In this document: piece by piece, positions 32,413 to 32,500 of the stretch
Position numbering within the stretch: the stretch's first letter is position 1
Layout: every line of letters begins with the position of its first letter
Source of the DNA: Bacillota bacterium
Lineage (GTDB): Bacteria > Bacillota > Dethiobacteria > DTU022
Length of the DNA: 32,500 nucleotides
Reading direction: 5' to 3'
NCBI GenBank assembly: GCA_011389985.1
Contig: JAABTH010000019.1
Location: forward strand, 1-32,500
Program-made: the position numbers and the translations under genes
Notes under the pieces: model-generated
The model's input: only the letters and a program-made list of their open reading frames with translations
Told to the model about the DNA's origin: nothing
Database searches by the model: none

Positions 32413-32500
32413 CTAGCCGGAAAGAATTCCCTTAATATGCCTGATACTTTGAACTTCAAGACTTTTCTTATCGAGCATAACTGCCAGGAGATCAATTCTT
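32413..32500 (-). CDS. C-terminal end of a probable YraN-family (UPF0102) nuclease
   Basis: The last 28 codons are visible, reading RIDLLAVMLDKKSLEVQSIR and then HIKGILSG before TAG. The order R-[IF]-D-[LV]-[LV]-A-V followed by an I-R-H-I-K/P ending matches the C-terminus of YraN/UPF0102 restriction-endonuclease-fold proteins. YraN commonly neighbours yifB, dprA and topA, which are all nearby here. Too little is present for certainty. Confidence 0.5.
   Translation of the reverse strand, partial: RIDLLAVMLDKKSLEVQSIRHIKGILSG

Overview
The window looks like the chromosome of an anaerobic, moderate-G+C Firmicute (Bacillota, probably class Clostridia or a close relative). The evidence is a codY gene, the Firmicute-type xerC-hslV-hslU-codY block beside topA and dprA, strong AGGAGG-type ribosome binding sites with frequent GTG and TTG starts, and a rubredoxin. 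No rRNA, tRNA, CRISPR array, prophage or complete insertion sequence was seen. No clearly new multi-gene system stands out, but several genes have odd architectures or broken 5' ends.

Layout. Positions 1-2806 (minus) hold an ABC-2 export operon: an ATPase with fused N-terminal MORN repeats, then two permeases, the second cut by the window edge. Positions 2989-6218 (minus) hold a PAS-PAS-PAS-GGDEF-HD-GYP cyclic-di-GMP protein, two overlapping tiny membrane-protein ORFs (one with an in-frame TGA), and a small secreted protein. Positions 6593-8950 (plus) encode a tocopherol-cyclase-family protein and a DUF401 membrane protein. Positions 9037-11982 (minus) encode a YghO-like acyltransferase followed by a fatty acyl-AMP/CoA ligase.

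Positions 12198-24058 (minus) form a long co-directional housekeeping block. In transcription order it is cimA (citramalate synthase), three tandem M42 aminopeptidases, dprA, topA, xerC, hslV, hslU and codY. It links branched-chain amino-acid synthesis, peptide breakdown, DNA uptake/topology/recombination, ATP-dependent proteolysis and the nutrient-sensing repressor CodY. Several junctions overlap (ATGA at M42/dprA, GTG inside the end of the preceding gene at M42/M42), which suggests translational coupling. Upstream are a UvrD/PcrA-like helicase (minus) and rubredoxin (minus), then yifB/comM on the plus strand.

Positions 28460-31309 (minus) hold a methyltransferase with a damaged or non-canonical start, a SpoIIAA-like small protein, and a split LigD: separate 3'-phosphoesterase and polymerase genes with no ligase or Ku in view. 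The right end holds a 37-residue lysine-rich protein (plus), a TIGR00725/LOG-like protein (minus), and the C-terminus of what is probably a YraN-type nuclease. YraN, YifB, DprA and TopA are often neighbours in Firmicutes, so the block is a partly rearranged version of that neighbourhood.

All assignments come from reading motifs by eye. No database search or structure prediction was run.
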